Below the pieces are notes generated by a model, which was not told where the DNA came from, ran no database searches, and worked only from the letters and a program-made list of their open reading frames with translations. The position numbers were made by a program, and so were the translations under genes. 30,234 nucleotides of DNA, from the IMG/VR virus record IMGVR_UViG_3300023181_000003, positions 64,001 to 94,234 of that record; one strand, 5' to 3'. This document shows, in pieces, positions 12,694 through 18,932 of the stretch. Numbering within the stretch: position 1 is the first letter of the stretch; each line of letters starts with the position of its first letter. This DNA comes from a virus.

Positions 12694-13221
12694 ATGAAGA
12701 AGCTTTACATTCATGGCACTACGCAACAAGGCTTGACAAACATAATGCTTGGAGAGACTAAAGAGGCTGGTCCTTGGAATGTCTCAGAGCGTGATGGGTG
12801 TTCTTACCTTTGGGACGTAGAAGCAGTGATGACAGGTGAAGATCAAGATATTGATTTTGTTATCAGGAATGCTTTTGAATCAGCACAATTGCAAGCTGCA
12901 ATTAAGGGTGAAGACAATACTCTTTATGCTTTGGTATGTGAATTCGATAGTGAAGAAGTGGAAATTGATTTTTCCTGTGAAAACATGGATGCATATGCAA
13001 GATATGCTCCAGAATCGCAATTGAATAAGAGCGTTATCAAGAAGATTTATAAATCAGATTTTAATAAGTGGGACAGTCCTTTTATCCTGTCTGGTGTTAT
13101 TAACAATGAACATTTCTCTAAGTGCATGGTAGAAGATAGTTTGTTGACTATTGCTGAAACATTGGCTAATTCTGAAGTGTATAGAGAAATTGATATTGAG
13201 TGGACAGAAACTGAAGTTTAA
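12694..13221 (+). CDS. Possible ADP-ribosyltransferase-like protein
   Basis: Ribosome site AGGAAAACATC. The N-terminus reads LYIHGTTQQGLTNIMLGETK, then GPWNVSERDG and SYLWD. A strand ending in HGT, a following helix and a Tyr near residue 38 recall the H-Y-[EQ] ADP-ribosyltransferase/KptA fold, which would move ADP-ribose from NAD to a host target. The third catalytic residue is not obvious. The rest (FESAQLQAAI, DFSCENMDAYARY) is conserved-looking but unassigned. The function is a guess; the gene itself is firm. Confidence 0.8.
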   Translation: MKKLYIHGTTQQGLTNIMLGETKEAGPWNVSERDGCSYLWDVEAVMTGEDQDIDFVIRNAFESAQLQAAIKGEDNTLYALVCEFDSEEVEIDFSCENMDAYARYAPESQLNKSVIKKIYKSDFNKWDSPFILSGVINNEHFSKCMVEDSLLTIAETLANSEVYREIDIEWTETEV

Positions 13222-13231
13222 TTAAGGATTA

Positions 13232-13420
13232 ATGATGTTCTCTCTTGTAATCAGCCTTTGCATTAGTGGCTCATGCTATGTATCAGAGCCAATGGAATTT
13301 CATACAATGAAAGATTGTGGAAAAGCTTTGATTGAGCTAAGGGATACAAAGCAATTGAAGTATAATCGTATGTATTGTAAAGAGAATGACAGTGTAAAGC
13401 CTGTTAAGAAGAGTACGTAA
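13232..13420 (+). CDS. 62-aa exported-type protein, paralog of 11110-11289
   Basis: Ribosome site TAAGGATTA; ATG 13232 and 13235 both fit. Hydrophobic start MMFSLVISLCISGSC, then two Cys in the same positions as the 11110-11289 protein (MKDCGKAL and RMYCKEN), followed by a basic tail. Likely exported to membrane or periplasm. Confidence 0.72.
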   Translation: MMFSLVISLCISGSCYVSEPMEFHTMKDCGKALIELRDTKQLKYNRMYCKENDSVKPVKKST

Positions 13421-13444
13421 TTAATTTATTAAATAGGAAAATAT

Positions 13445-13630
13445 ATGACGAATAAGTTTAAAGGTTTTGAAGGAAAGACAATCTCTCATGTGGAAGATGA
13501 TTGTGTGAATGCTGTAACATTCTATTTTACAGATGGAACATTCATTGAGGTGTATGCAGAGTGTGGAACTGATCGTTTTAGCATTCCATACTTTGATGTA
13601 ATGAAAGAGGAACGTGTGAACGAGGATTGA
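13445..13630 (+). CDS. Hypothetical protein, 61 aa
   Basis: Ribosome site TAGGAAAATAT. The beta pattern GKTISHVEDDCVNAVTFYF and TDGTFIEVYAE fits a small phage beta-sheet protein. Function unknown. Last gene before module 12. Confidence 0.75.
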   Translation: MTNKFKGFEGKTISHVEDDCVNAVTFYFTDGTFIEVYAECGTDRFSIPYFDVMKEERVNED

Positions 13631-13635
13631 CCCTG

Positions 13636-13687
13636 TTACACATTATTACAATTGCCTCCGATATGGAGGCTTTTTCTTGTGTATAAT
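13636..13687 (+). promoter_or_regulatory. Promoter module 12 fused to a terminator hairpin
   Basis: TTACA 13636-13640 and 13646-13650, then terminator 13654-13675, then TATAAT 13682-13687. Gap 31 bp exactly as in plain modules. The -35 position reads GATATG inside the loop and is poor. Confidence 0.7.
13654..13675 (+). terminator. Terminator inside promoter module 12
   Basis: GCCTCC/GGAGGC stem, loop GATAT, five T. It ends the 12694-13630 operon. Confidence 0.8.
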
Positions 13688-13723
13688 CTAGCCATACCAT
13701 CAAATTCACTCTCTAGGCACATC

Positions 13724-13822
13724 ATGGATAATCAGCTTATGTTTCGTGTAGCATTCTGTACAATCCGTTATGCCGTGCTTATTTTGAGAGTGAAGAAGAA
13801 TGTTCGTTTGTCTGTTAAATAA
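13724..13822 (+). CDS. 32-aa basic peptide
   Basis: First ORF after module 12; ATG preceded by TAGGCACATC. A short amphipathic, basic peptide (VAFCTIRYAVLILRVKKNVR) that could sit in a membrane. The next gene starts about 10 nt later. Moderate support only. Confidence 0.55.
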   Translation: MDNQLMFRVAFCTIRYAVLILRVKKNVRLSVK

Positions 13823-13832
13823 AGGATATATG

Positions 13833-14114
13833 ATGAAAATCGCTCAAACCATCAAATCTCAATTAGGCGATAATAAGTTTGTCGCCATGACGGGAGCTAA
13901 GAATTTTGTTGACATTGGCAATGGTCTACAGTTTGATGTAGCAGGCAAGAAAATGATTATCTCGCTTAATCATGATGATACATACAGAGTGCAATATGGA
14001 AAGCTAAACAGGAAAACATTTGTGTTTGAATACATGAAGGATGTTCCAATGGTTTATGCTGATTGTTTGAAGGCTGTGTTTACGATGGTTACGGGCTTGG
14101 ATACGCATCTTTGA
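13833..14114 (+). CDS. Conserved phage protein, 93 aa
   Basis: AAGG lies seven bases before ATG 13833; ATG 13830 is also possible. The stretches TGAKNFVDIGNGLQFDV and MVYADCLKAVFTMVTGLDT look like a conserved small phage protein that I recall without a function. Confidence 0.78.
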   Translation: MKIAQTIKSQLGDNKFVAMTGAKNFVDIGNGLQFDVAGKKMIISLNHDDTYRVQYGKLNRKTFVFEYMKDVPMVYADCLKAVFTMVTGLDTHL

Positions 14115-14142
14115 TTGTTTGATTTAATAAAGAGGTTATATA

Positions 14143-14298
14143 ATGGAATTCCTAACTAAAAGCCGGTTTAGCATTGTTCAAGTTGCAACAGTGATTATTG
14201 GAGGTTGTCTATTTAGTCAAGGTTATTTTGGTCTTGGATTATTTGTTGTGGGGTTGAGTGCCCTAATGCATGCTATTGTTGAAGCGAGCAAGGGATAA
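14143..14298 (+). CDS. 51-aa membrane protein
   Basis: Ribosome site AGAGGTTATATA. A basic start (KSRF) is followed by about 35 hydrophobic residues in two blocks (VATVIIGGCLF and GLGLFVVGLSALMHAIV), a helical hairpin. Ends 8 nt before a terminator. Confidence 0.7.
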   Translation: MEFLTKSRFSIVQVATVIIGGCLFSQGYFGLGLFVVGLSALMHAIVEASKG

Positions 14299-14306
14299 AT
14301 ACTAAG

Positions 14307-14328
14307 GCCACTTTTGTGGCTTTTCTTT
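14307..14328 (+). terminator. Rho-independent terminator
   Basis: GCCAC/GTGGC (14307-14320), loop TTTT, followed by TTTTCTTTT. It ends the module 12 operon. Confidence 0.8.
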
Positions 14329-14338
14329 TAATTTAAAT

Positions 14339-14386
14339 TGTAACAGAAAGTAATAATGCTTGACATTCATTCTTTTGTTGTAGTTA
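14339..14386 (+). promoter_or_regulatory. Promoter module 13 (TGTAA orientation)
   Basis: TGTAA 14339-14343 and degenerate AGTAA 14349-14353 are 10 bp apart. A perfect TTGACA (14360-14365) lies 6 bp after the second pentamer, the same gap as in modules 2-4. The -10 is weak (TAGTTA 14381-14386, 15-bp spacer). It would transcribe the gene at 14462 with a leader of about 70 nt, longer than usual. Confidence 0.6.
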
Positions 14387-14461
14387 AAGATGTATCAAAA
14401 ATATTACACATTATTTTCATTTGTGGTGACGGAACAACGGATTTAATCGTAGAATCTATAC

Positions 14462-14746
14462 ATGGCAAAGACGCCATGTAAACGAAAGCCACTCATGCAA
14501 GCCTTTGACTCTATCTCTGAACTGATCGGTGCTCGTGACCTGAAGGGACCCGTTGACCTGTACTCTGCTTTGTTGACTATCAAGAATGGTTTCGTTAGTG
14601 GTGGAAAGTTGGGATGCTATGCAATCACAAAAGCCAATGCAAAGAAAGCAGGCATTGATTGGCAGTTTGTAGAAGACTCCTGCTCAATCCTTGGATTGAA
14701 ACTGACGAAGAATAATGGACCTACAGGCCACGTAATCACTAAGTAA
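14462..14746 (+). CDS. Hypothetical protein, 94 aa; last plus-strand gene
   Basis: Soluble basic protein (MAKTPCKRKPLMQAFDSISE). Its wording uses more GC-rich codons than its neighbours (GACCTGAAGGGACCC), which may mean later acquisition or high expression. No clear ribosome site precedes ATG 14462; ATG 14494 is an alternative. A strong terminator follows 3 nt after the stop. No family recognised. Confidence 0.75.
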   Translation: MAKTPCKRKPLMQAFDSISELIGARDLKGPVDLYSALLTIKNGFVSGGKLGCYAITKANAKKAGIDWQFVEDSCSILGLKLTKNNGPTGHVITK

Positions 14747-14749
14747 ATC

Positions 14750-14775
14750 AAGCCCCTAACGGGGCTTTCCTTTTG
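14750..14775 (+). terminator. Terminator ending the plus-strand block
   Basis: AAGCCCC/GGGGCTT perfect 7-bp stem (14750-14767), loop TAAC, then TCCTTTT. The A run on the other side is short, so it acts mainly on plus-strand transcription. Confidence 0.85.
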
Positions 14776-14840
14776 CCCACATGTAATCGGCACAGTCGAA
14801 ACTAATAGCGTGATGCAATGCATCACATAGAATACTAATT

Positions 14841-14862
14841 GCCTGCTCATTGCAGGCTTTTT
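14841..14862 (+). terminator. Second terminator after the plus-strand block
   Basis: GCCTGC/GCAGGC stem, loop TCATT, five T. The stem sequence is the same as that of the terminator in module 7 (9838-9855). Confidence 0.8.
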
Positions 14863-15360
14863 CATTTCTAGAGAGGTATTAATAAATTAATTAAAATAAA
14901 TGTAATTAATATTCAAATAGAGTGAGAAACGAGGCCGTAAGACGGCCATAGAGGCACGTAAACGAGTGCGAAGCACCTACCCTACTACCCTGAGCGAAAA
15001 TCGCTCTAAACGGCTCTAATCATGGCTCTATGCCATGTTGCGTAAACGATACGTTATATGTAATATTACCTTTTACGATACGTTGTAAAACAACGACATT
15101 AGTAGTCCCGACCGTTAGGTCGAATTAGTTACACACTCATGCTGTGCATGTAAGGCTTTCCTACGTGATGCAATGAGCATCACAATATAGGGTATATGCT
15201 AATGAATGAAGGCCATGGGGAGGGTACAGAGCGTATGCTTGGCATACAGGGAGTGATGGCGTCATGCTATGCATGACAATAGTAATAGTGTGATGGATAG
15301 ATTATTTGAAGATATATGATTTTTAATCAATGTGTTAAGCGAACTCCTTTCTTCCCTCAA

Positions 15361-15480
15361 ATTTTCTTAAAATGAAAAGAAAAATGATTGTCAATCAAAA
15401 TAATGTAACTAATTGTAGTTGAATAAAAGAATTGAATAATCTTCAATTGAATTAGGTTTGGTATTCAATTACATGAATTG
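15361..15480. other. AT-rich core with TTGAAT repeats
   Basis: TTGAAT occurs at 15419, 15432 and 15447, about 13-15 bp apart, and inverted (ATTCAA) at 15463. A 13-bp palindrome TGATTGTCAATCA is at 15385-15397. This low-GC, hairpin-poor core between two hairpin-rich flanks could be a DNA-unwinding or origin element. There is no gene here. Confidence 0.4.
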
Positions 15481-15791
15481 ATGAGAGGATAGCCTTATAG
15501 GGGTGAAGGATAGGCACATGCTCTGCATGTAGGTACAGCGTCCTGTGCATGCGTCAGCATGAGTAAGAGGTACGTCACACAATGCACCTTATGTTAAATG
15601 GGGGTTGATTTACTCCCACATCATGAAAATTACAAGCCATTCACACTCCATGATGCATAGCATCAGTCATTACTCCCCTCACCAATCAATATTTAATCTG
15701 ATTCAATCTAATTGGCAGAGCCCATCACCCTATTCTGTCTTTTATTTTATACCTCAGATATTTTGAAATCCTAATAGGGTGGCCGGGTGTA

Positions 15792-15822
15792 CTTTTAGGG
15801 CTTGCTAAGCACCAGTGCTAAA
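15792..15822. repeat. Larger branched inverted repeat
   Basis: Outer arms TTTTAG and CTAAAA enclose two small hairpins, GCTT/AAGC and AGCAC/GTGCT, which compete for the same bases. It looks like a small branched RNA or DNA structure within the hairpin array. Confidence 0.45.
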
Positions 15823-16168
15823 AATCTTAAATTTACATTCCTATATACCTTTCACACACTATTACTAATGTCATGCTATGCATGACGCTCTATACCACGT
15901 CAACGTAAACGTTGCTTCCTCTACACACTCCACAAATTATCTCTCATATTGCTTATATACATTAACGCAGCTTGCGTTAAATGGGACAGTCCTACGTGTG
16001 CTTGCACACAGATATTTCCCCTTCAGATTTATTACATTATTTATTAATTTATTCTTTAAAATTCCAGGGGTTTTAAAATCTCAATTTACAATTGAATTAA
16101 TTACATAGCTATTGCGTAGCAATAATGTTTTAGTCCCGATGTTATGATATTTTAGAAATGTACTGACG

Positions 16169-16191
16169 TAAAAATACCCGCATATAGCGGG
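16169..16191 (-). terminator. Terminator ending the minus-strand block
   Basis: Read on the minus strand, CCCGC, loop TATAT, GCGGG is followed by TATTTTTA. It lies about 7 bp beyond the stop of the last minus-strand gene at 16198. Confidence 0.75.
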
Positions 16192-16197
16192 GCTTAT

Positions 16198-16404
16198 TTA
16201 AAAATAATGATAGATAGTTTTATTAGGTCCAATCTTATCTTTGCTATCGGTAAATTTTACAAGCTGTAATTCTTCCCAAGCATCATTGAATGTCCCTGAA
16301 ATCTTCCTATCTTTCCATAACAAGAATGATCTACTCTGCACTTTAAATAACGTATGCCAATCCCCGAATATCTTACATTCGTATTCCTTAATCCTGTATT
16401 TCAT
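16198..16404 (-). CDS. Hypothetical protein, 68 aa
   Basis: Last gene of the long minus-strand block. Basic and aromatic (YECKIFGDWHTLFKVQSRSF). Its ATG shares a base with the previous stop (TAATG), so translation is coupled. No family recognised. Confidence 0.75.
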   Translation of the reverse strand: MKYRIKEYECKIFGDWHTLFKVQSRSFLLWKDRKISGTFNDAWEELQLVKFTDSKDKIGPNKTIYHYF

Positions 16405-16607
16405 TATATCCCTACCTCAGCTTTGAAGCCTACAATTGTAACATTGTTACGCCTATCCCCTACCTTCTGATAAGCATGGGGCTCTTTTAAATCATTCACT
16501 AATTCTAATCCATCCAATAAAGGATATTTCATTAGATAGCCTGCTCTCCAGCCTCCATCTAATTCTTTCTTAGTGGTAGGTCTTAGCAGGATATAATATT
16601 CACTCAT
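16404..16607 (-). CDS. Hypothetical protein, 67 aa
   Basis: Overlaps the toprim gene stop (ATGA) and the next gene (TAATG). Soluble protein (MSEYYILLRPTTKKELDGGW). No motif recognised. Probably translated only with its neighbours. Confidence 0.75.
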   Translation of the reverse strand: MSEYYILLRPTTKKELDGGWRAGYLMKYPLLDGLELVNDLKEPHAYQKVGDRRNNVTIVGFKAEVGI

Positions 16608-17122
16608 AAAAATATCTCCTTAAATTGTTCATCACTAATACTACCAACATCCTCACCTTCTGGCAAGAAGATGTTATACCCATGTGAGGAATATTGCATT
16701 AGTTGTTTTGAAGCAACGTCTCCTTGCACACAAGGGATAATATTAAATCCAATAAGCTTTAACCATTCTCTCAAGTGTTGTGGATTAGACGTAAGAACAC
16801 CAATAGCCTGTAAGCCATTATAATGGAGCCTACAGGCATCGAATATACCTTCACATAGGTATAGAGGCTTACGTCTGTCAATGAGGCTCTCAAGCCCGAA
16901 TACAGCCAATTGTCCTTTAGAGATGTGTGTAAAATATCTTCCCTCTTTTGGATGGTTATGTCTTAGCTTATCAGCTAATGGCCTGTAATGTTGATAGCCC
17001 ACTAATTGCCCTGACATATTCCATAGAGGGAATGTAATAATATTTTCATCATTGTCTATCCATGCTCTGCCAGATTTATCTGGAGAGAAATGTCTAGAGG
17101 TCAGATGTTGTTCTAGATTCAT
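16604..17122 (-). CDS. Toprim-domain primase-like protein
   Basis: The N-terminal part has ITFPLWNMSGQLVGYQHYRP, then GRYFTHISKG and AVFGLESL. The toprim core is LYLCEGIFDACRLHYNGLQA (catalytic Glu) and VLTSNP. This matches phage toprim primase-like proteins that handle primer synthesis or nicking with Mg2+. The second toprim motif, normally DxD, reads QGD here (PCVQGDVASKQ), so one acidic residue is missing. At 172 residues there is no zinc or helicase domain. No clear ribosome site precedes the ATG, which lies 12 nt after the homing endonuclease gene. Confidence 0.75.
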   Translation of the reverse strand: MNLEQHLTSRHFSPDKSGRAWIDNDENIITFPLWNMSGQLVGYQHYRPLADKLRHNHPKEGRYFTHISKGQLAVFGLESLIDRRKPLYLCEGIFDACRLHYNGLQAIGVLTSNPQHLREWLKLIGFNIIPCVQGDVASKQLMQYSSHGYNIFLPEGEDVGSISDEQFKEIFL

Positions 17123-17134
17123 ATTTAAGTGTTG

Positions 17135-17752
17135 TCATAAGGTTTCCGTGATTCTTTTATAATAGATATCATCTTGTAGTAGTTGCAAACGAAATTCTAA
17201 ACCAAGAGCTACCCTTTTGTCAAATGATTTTTCTAGTTTATATCTATCCATAACAGATTGAATTATTTTTCTTTTGTTTATTTGCCAAGCTAGGTGAGCA
17301 TCTTCTTTAGTTGAGAAGTAACCTAGATATCTTTTCTCTCCACCACTCCCTTGTGCTATATATGGTTTAGTTAAATTAAAACCATTATTGCAATATGCTA
17401 CCCCTAAAGGGTAGTCACCCTTTAAATTGCTACGGGTTACACAAGATATATTCACATACCTAGGAATGAAAGAGCAGAATTCCTCAGAGTAAAACTTATT
17501 CCCCATCTTTATAACGTCTTTATCTAAATCTAGATTTAGATATTCTTGTTGCCTACACCAAGACTCAAAATTAGAAAATAATATCCAATCTTTAGAAATT
17601 TCGCACCCTATATAAGACTTATTCTTTTCTTGACATTTCTTATTATAACATCTTTTTAGTATTCCCGTCCATACGGAATAAATTGAAGATTTCTTTGTCT
17701 CAATATCCGTATCATTTATCCCAACACCCTCAACTAATTTCTTACCGCCCAT
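17135..17752 (-). CDS. Putative homing endonuclease with AP2 domain
   Basis: The N-terminal half has YSVWTGILKRCYNKKC, SYIGCEISKDW and FSNFESWC, a pattern of phage homing endonuclease-like proteins. The C-terminal half has GVAYCNNGF, then KRYLGYFSTKEDAHLAWQ, an AP2-type DNA-binding domain. Such genes are free-standing mobile elements. It sits between 17756-17998 and the toprim gene with 3-nt and 12-nt gaps and has ribosome site AAGGAATAATAA. The catalytic residues are not certain. Confidence 0.75.
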   Translation of the reverse strand: MGGKKLVEGVGINDTDIETKKSSIYSVWTGILKRCYNKKCQEKNKSYIGCEISKDWILFSNFESWCRQQEYLNLDLDKDVIKMGNKFYSEEFCSFIPRYVNISCVTRSNLKGDYPLGVAYCNNGFNLTKPYIAQGSGGEKRYLGYFSTKEDAHLAWQINKRKIIQSVMDRYKLEKSFDKRVALGLEFRLQLLQDDIYYKRITETL

Positions 17753-17755
17753 TTA

Positions 17756-17998
17756 TTATTCCTTAAAAATAGCTGTACGCAGCACCTTGTCAATAGTCTT
17801 CATAACTTCTTTACTATTCATAGGTGCAATATTCTTTGCATCTGGTGTGATTACATCAGCATACATTTCCCATAGTTTACCATAACTCTCTGAAATAGCG
17901 TCCTCTTCAGGAGAGCCAGTAAACTCAGTCATTTGTTCTGCTCCAGCTAGAAGCAACAGCTTCACCCAAATCTCTTGTTCATCATTAAATGTAATCAT
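17756..17998 (-). CDS. Hypothetical protein, 80 aa
   Basis: ATG 17998 is preceded by GGAG; a TTG five codons upstream is less likely. Acidic helical protein (LLLLAGAEQMTEFTGSPEED). No family recognised. Its last codons supply the ribosome site of the homing endonuclease. Confidence 0.75.
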   Translation of the reverse strand: MITFNDEQEIWVKLLLLAGAEQMTEFTGSPEEDAISESYGKLWEMYADVITPDAKNIAPMNSKEVMKTIDKVLRTAIFKE

Positions 17999-18143
17999 GT
18001 CGCACTTCTCCAATTAGTTTATTTAAAATAGAAAGTAAAAGGTCGTCCTTATTTAAACCATCTGAATGATCCCAACTAAATTTAAGTTTATGTTTTAGAC
18101 ATTCAAATTCATCTTCTAACATTTCCATATCTCTCAGATTCAT
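17985..18143 (-). CDS. Hypothetical 52-aa helical protein
   Basis: ATG preceded by AAGGAGTGAAT. Helical charged peptide (MNLRDMEMLEDEFECLKHK). It overlaps the next gene by 14 nt. It fills a gap between two larger genes and has a strong ribosome site. Confidence 0.7.
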   Translation of the reverse strand: MNLRDMEMLEDEFECLKHKLKFSWDHSDGLNKDDLLLSILNKLIGEVRHDYI

Positions 18144-18152
18144 ATTCACTCC

Positions 18153-18233
18153 TTAAATAACTAATACAACGCAAGCAACAAAAGCCACTATAACACATAA
18201 TGGCCCGAAAAAAGTAACAAATAAAATTCTCAA
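18153..18233 (-). CDS. 26-aa membrane peptide, TTG start
   Basis: The TTG start overlaps the preceding stop (TTGA) with GGAAG just upstream. The product is almost wholly hydrophobic (ILFVTFFGPLCVIVAFVACV), one membrane helix with a basic start. The other open frame over these bases (Cys/Phe-rich, 18109-18241) is less convincing. Confidence 0.5.
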   Translation of the reverse strand: MRILFVTFFGPLCVIVAFVACVVLVI

Positions 18234-18445
18234 ACGCTTCCATTATTTTCCTCTCTGAAAGAACAATCTTGACAACGTTCTTGCACAGTCTTGTGGCAAC
18301 AACCATCTGACATTTTATCATAGATAATTGTTGCTGATTGAGAGTTCATATATTTTCTCCACATCTCGTTGTTAGCTAATGCTTCAGGATCATCTAAGCA
18401 TGCCTCCTGATAACCTTTATCATCAATCCAATTTAGTATATTCAT
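18230..18445 (-). CDS. Hypothetical Cys-rich protein, 71 aa
   Basis: Starts MNILNWIDDKGYQEACLDD and ends with GCCHKTVQERCQDCSF, a cluster of four Cys and one His that could bind zinc. Ribosome site AAGGAATAAAT. No family recognised. Confidence 0.72.
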   Translation of the reverse strand: MNILNWIDDKGYQEACLDDPEALANNEMWRKYMNSQSATIIYDKMSDGCCHKTVQERCQDCSFREENNGSV

Positions 18446-18447
18446 AT

Positions 18448-18588
18448 TTATTCCTTTTCATATTCTATCACAACATTAAGAATTCCAGCATAGCCATCAG
18501 GAACACCTTGAACAGAATTCATAAATGAAATAATTCCTGCTGTAAGACAATCACATCCAGCTTGTCTGAGGGCTTGATAGCGTGTCAT
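18448..18588 (-). CDS. Hypothetical 46-aa protein
   Basis: ATG overlaps the previous stop (ATGA), with GGAAACAGA upstream. Small soluble protein (MTRYQALRQAGCDCLTAG). No motif recognised. Confidence 0.68.
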   Translation of the reverse strand: MTRYQALRQAGCDCLTAGIISFMNSVQGVPDGYAGILNVVIEYEKE

Positions 18589-18932
18589 TCTGTTTCCTTT
18601 GGCTTCCACATCTTAGCATACTTCAGAACGTTTGGGTATTCTTCTCGTGGGCATACAACAACACATGAAGGCTTTCCGTCCACAGTTTTATTCTCATGTC
18701 CTAAGTGAATGTACTCCATTTGACTAATCTTGTCAAATTCTTTCTGATTAACACGTACAACAACTTTCTTAAAAGAATGAGTTAGCCAGTTTAAATAAAG
18801 ATTTCCAATATCAATTATGCTATACCAGTTCATGTGCGCTGCTAATACACTATGAGCGACAAGAGTAGGAACCATATAATCAGGAAAAGCATCATGTACA
18901 GCAATGTAGAGTTTTAAATCTGAATTGTTCAT
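18585..18932 (-). CDS. Conserved phage protein, possibly PTH2-like
   Basis: ATG 18932 overlaps the preceding stop and has GGAGG upstream. The sequence LKLYIAVHDAFPDYMVPTLV, AHSVLAAHM, NWLTHSFKKVVVRVNQKEF and YPNVLKYAKMWKP forms a conserved phage pattern. The order of AHxxLAA helix and KVVVxV strand recalls peptidyl-tRNA hydrolase 2, which frees tRNA from stalled peptides. The resemblance is partial and the function remains open. Confidence 0.75.
   Translation of the reverse strand: MNNSDLKLYIAVHDAFPDYMVPTLVAHSVLAAHMNWYSIIDIGNLYLNWLTHSFKKVVVRVNQKEFDKISQMEYIHLGHENKTVDGKPSCVVVCPREEYPNVLKYAKMWKPKETE

Larger units (their letters stand above)
14810..16124. repeat. Array of about twenty short perfect hairpins in a gene-free region
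   Basis: No credible gene lies between 14747 and 16197. Perfect stems of 6-8 bp with 2-5-nt loops occur at 14810-14826, 14933-14947, 14992-15006, 15021-15037, 15081-15095, 15165-15183, 15233-15247, 15261-15277, 15516-15530, 15651-15665, 15870-15886, 15901-15914, 15962-15980, 15996-16009 and 16110-16124. Shorter 5-bp ones are at 15109-15122, 15138-15150 and 15548-15561. Loops are mostly 3 nt. Many stems end in ATGC-loop-GCAT. Sequences differ but structure is kept. The role is unknown: a structured RNA, a replication or packaging region, or palindrome expansion are all possible. Confidence 0.8.

Noticed and set aside
14356-14481. ORF of 41 codons before the last plus-strand gene
   Set aside because: It begins four bases before a perfect TTGACA that fits module 13 spacing, has no ribosome site and overlaps the next gene; the bases are better read as promoter and leader.
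15878-16108. 76-codon plus-strand ORF in the gene-free region
   Set aside because: It runs straight through several perfect hairpins, has no ribosome site and its composition (Leu/Thr/Phe-rich, no structure) looks like chance.
14810-16124. CRISPR array or REP-type repeat array
   Set aside because: The stems are all different in sequence and spacing, and there is no constant repeat with unique spacers or cas gene; only two hairpins are identical.
18109-18321. 70-codon minus-strand ORF, Cys/Phe-rich
   Set aside because: It overlaps three well-placed genes. The neighbouring frame gives a clean hydrophobic peptide with TTGA overlap and ribosome site.
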